From an uncultured Verrucomicrobiales bacterium (GTDB taxonomy: Bacteria; Verrucomicrobiota; Verrucomicrobiia; Verrucomicrobiales; Akkermansiaceae): DNA of 5,536 nucleotides. How positions within the stretch are numbered: position 1 is the first letter of the stretch; every line of letters starts with the position of its first letter. Below the pieces are notes generated by a model that was given only the letters and a program-made list of their open reading frames with translations, searched no databases and was not told the origin of the DNA. Positions 5,405 to 5,536 of this stretch are shown here, piece after piece. The stretch is from assembly GCA_937969125.1 (NCBI GenBank), contig CALBVA010000002.1:1-5536 (forward strand), given 5' to 3'. Position numbers and translations under genes: made by a program.

Positions 5405-5536
5405 TCAGTCATTGACGAAATACGAGAAGTCGATGTTCGCAGTCACCAGATTGATGTCGTCGCCCTCGGAGGAGATCCGGCTGTAAGATCCGCTGAAGCC
5501 CAGCATCCAATCACCGGCCCCAAGGCTGGCGATTCC
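5405..5536 (-). CDS. C-terminal fragment of a probable outer-membrane beta-barrel protein
   Basis: Forty-three codons enter from the right edge and end at TGA 5407-5405. The visible residues alternate polar and hydrophobic or aromatic positions with a tight turn: GAGDWMLGFSGSYSRI, a loop SSEGDD, then NLVTANIDFSYFVND. This is the pattern of two antiparallel transmembrane beta-strands, and such strands are typical of porin-like outer-membrane proteins. The last residues are VND rather than the usual C-terminal aromatic; the final aromatic (Phe) lies three residues before the end. With only the tail visible, family and function cannot be assigned. The gene is convergent with the HExxH gene, with 130 bp between their stops. 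Confidence 0.5.
   Translation of the reverse strand, partial: GIASLGAGDWMLGFSGSYSRISSEGDDINLVTANIDFSYFVND

Noticed and set aside
5071..5412. 113-codon minus-strand open frame
   Set aside because: It overlaps the HExxH motif region antisense and the stop of the right-edge gene; its composition is not protein-like.
1..5536. CRISPR array, transposon, tRNA or rRNA
   Set aside because: No regularly spaced direct repeats, transposase motifs, cloverleaf-like segments or rRNA-like stretches were seen on either strand.

Overview
The window is high-GC bacterial DNA and probably comes from a verrucomicrobial genome of the Verrucomicrobiaceae/Luteolibacter/Haloferula kind. That placement is an inference. 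It rests on an F0 subunit a with a signal-peptide-like N-terminus, a membrane-anchored pseudokinase/FGE-type protein, and the weak Shine-Dalgarno signals in front of most genes. No ribosomal RNA or other strong phylogenetic marker is present.

Layout, left to right. (1) Positions 1-287, minus strand: the first 95 codons of the ATP synthase F0 subunit a gene (atpB), cut by the window edge. It has a good ribosome binding site, a plausible promoter and a perfect CRP-type palindrome (TGTGA-N6-TCACA) upstream. (2) Positions 429-3113, minus strand: a tight two-gene unit. The first gene (3113 to 1959) encodes a membrane-anchored protein with a Pro/Lys/Glu-rich stalk, TPR-like helices and a C-terminal domain I do not recognise. 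The second (1934 to 429) encodes a degenerate serine/threonine-kinase-like domain, one membrane helix and a formylglycine-generating-enzyme (FGE) fold without the catalytic cysteines. (3) Positions 3172-4413, plus strand, divergent from the pair across 58 bp: a full-length aminodeoxychorismate synthase component I (pabB), recognised by the PIKGT lysine. (4) Positions 4414-4755: a long non-coding stretch holding a possible minus-strand gene remnant and two perfect 7-bp hairpins. (5) Positions 4756-5274, plus strand: a small HExxH protein, probably a membrane-associated metallopeptidase-like protein. (6) Positions 5275-5404: a convergent intergenic stretch with a strong palindrome. (7) Positions 5405-5536, minus strand: the C-terminal 43 codons of a protein that looks like an outer-membrane beta-barrel.

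The genes do not form one pathway. atpB is energy metabolism and pabB is folate (p-aminobenzoate) synthesis. The most unusual part is the middle pair: two single-pass membrane proteins with large extracytoplasmic parts, translated from adjacent genes. One of them combines two enzyme folds that both appear catalytically dead. This suggests a structural or signalling complex across the inner membrane, but no function can be assigned from sequence alone.
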